The translations under genes were made by a program, and so were the position numbers. The notes under the pieces are model-generated. The model made no database searches, was not told the origin of the DNA, and saw only the letters and a program-made list of their open reading frames with translations. From assembly GCA_963728965.1 (NCBI GenBank), contig CAVSMH010000007.1, positions 62,001-126,000 on the forward strand: 64,000 nt of DNA, in the 5' to 3' direction. This document shows positions 63,252 to 64,000 of this stretch, one piece after another; the first letter of the stretch is position 1; each line of letters opens with the position of its first letter. The DNA comes from DASQZT01 sp963728965. Lineage in GTDB: Bacteria; Acidobacteriota; Terriglobia; Bryobacterales; Bryobacteraceae.

Positions 63252-64000
63252 TTGAACCTGCTCATTCCCAACCTGGGCTCTACGTCGCTGAAGTACCAGG
63301 TGCTCGAGATGCCCTCCGAGACCGTCGTGGCGAAGGGCCGCCTCGAGCGCGTCGCGAACTACTCCGAAGCCATCCGGCGCATCGACACCGCCGGCGCCTC
63401 CATCCATGCCGTCGCCCTCAAAGCCGTGCATGCCGGGCCCGCTTACCGCGGCACGTTCCTGGTGGACGACGCCGTGGTCGCGGCGCTCCGCCGCTATCTG
63501 CCCGCCGCTCCCGCCCACAATGCCATCTATCTCACCGCCATTCAGGCCTTCCGCGAAGCCCTGCCGGCCGTGCCCATTGTGGCCGCGTTCGAACCCGAAT
63601 TCCACGCCACCATGCCCGAACACGCCCGTCTCTACGGAGTGCCCGCCGCGTGGCTTGAAGACGGCGTCGCCCGTTACGGCTTTCATGGCGCTTCGCACCA
63701 GTACGTCAGTGAGCGTGTCGCGGCCCTCCTGGGGCGCCAGGCAAAGCTGGTGAGCTGCCACCTCGGCGGCAGTTCCTCCATGTGCGCCGTCGATGGCGGC
63801 CGTTCGGTCGACACTACCATGGGCTTCTCGCCGCAGTCCGGACTCGAAAACGCCACCCGGCACGGCGACCTCGATGCGTTCGCCGTGCTCTATATGATGG
63901 AGCGCCACGGTTGGACCGTGGAAGAGGTCGGGCGCCAGCTTGCCACCGGCGGCGGACTGGCGGGGCTCTCCGGTGTGGCCGGCGGCGACCTGCGCGATAT
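63252..64000 (+). CDS. Acetate kinase-family protein, cut by the window end
   Basis: The first 249 residues or so from a TTG at 63252 (GGAG ten bases before it). ASKHA fold: LIPNLGSTSLKYQVLE phosphate loop, YGFHGASHQYVSERV with the family histidine, and SCHLGGSSSMCAVDGGRSVD. MGFSPQSGLENATRHGDLDA differs from the usual MGFTPLEGLMMGTRSGD, so the substrate may not be acetate. Likely ATP-dependent carboxylate kinase. Confidence 0.82.
   Translation, partial: MNLLIPNLGSTSLKYQVLEMPSETVVAKGRLERVANYSEAIRRIDTAGASIHAVALKAVHAGPAYRGTFLVDDAVVAALRRYLPAAPAHNAIYLTAIQAFREALPAVPIVAAFEPEFHATMPEHARLYGVPAAWLEDGVARYGFHGASHQYVSERVAALLGRQAKLVSCHLGGSSSMCAVDGGRSVDTTMGFSPQSGLENATRHGDLDAFAVLYMMERHGWTVEEVGRQLATGGGLAGLSGVAGGDLRD

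Overview
The window looks like a chromosomal segment of an acidobacterium close to the Bryobacterales/'Solibacter' group (inference from gene content; no rRNA is present). Supporting signs are a protein ending in a Solibacter-type C-terminal domain (TIGR03437-like), a DUF6599-like protein, one-component HTH/TolB/TPR regulators, small secreted proteins of acidobacterial type, GC-rich DNA, and frequent GTG/TTG starts.

0-12 kb: end of a glycolate-oxidase-like gene, an HTH membrane protein with a palindrome over its promoter, RNase J, a candidate small RNA with its own promoter and UUCG terminator, a DUF6599-like protein, an HTH-TPR regulator, two RRM RNA-binding proteins, an alcohol dehydrogenase frameshifted by a 14-bp tandem duplication, and threonine synthase. 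12-18 kb: a TlpA-like thioredoxin, then two translationally coupled genes for multiheme cytochrome c/cytochrome b fusions (9 and 19 CXXCH motifs), probably quinone-linked electron export or intake. 18-25 kb: a tyrosine-degradation-like operon (aminotransferase, HPPD, FAH-fold protein), a MBOAT/SGNH O-acetylation pair, and two paralogous small proteins ending at a strong terminator.

25-48 kb: TIM-barrel enzyme, FlK-like thioesterase, HTH protein, phosphodiesterase coupled to pyrD, and an eight-to-nine gene cytochrome c maturation operon (ccmE-F-H, zinc-ribbon/CcmI-like, carboxypeptidase-regulatory-like, ccmA-B-C-D). Its CcmE carries CxxxY in place of the usual HxxxY haem site. This operon would mature the multiheme proteins nearby. 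Next come an orphan, possibly leaderless nuoA, a TIGR03437 protein, a membrane-fused spermidine-synthase-like protein, cdsA/uppS, an M28 peptidase, an ArsA ATPase with a small partner, an EamA transporter and an acetamidase.

48.8-60.3 kb looks like a worn genomic island next to tRNA-Thr: IS4 fragment, degenerate tRNA-Arg-like cloverleaf, secreted protein, Ser/Thr kinase plus ECF sigma pair, frameshifted IS110, intact-looking IS3, remnants of rpsU and perhaps a Ro/TROVE gene, a B12-type radical SAM protein, and a decayed tyrosine integrase. From 60.4 kb core-type genes resume: TPR protein, membrane-anchored protein, MauE/thioredoxin fusion and an acetate-kinase-family gene cut by the window end.
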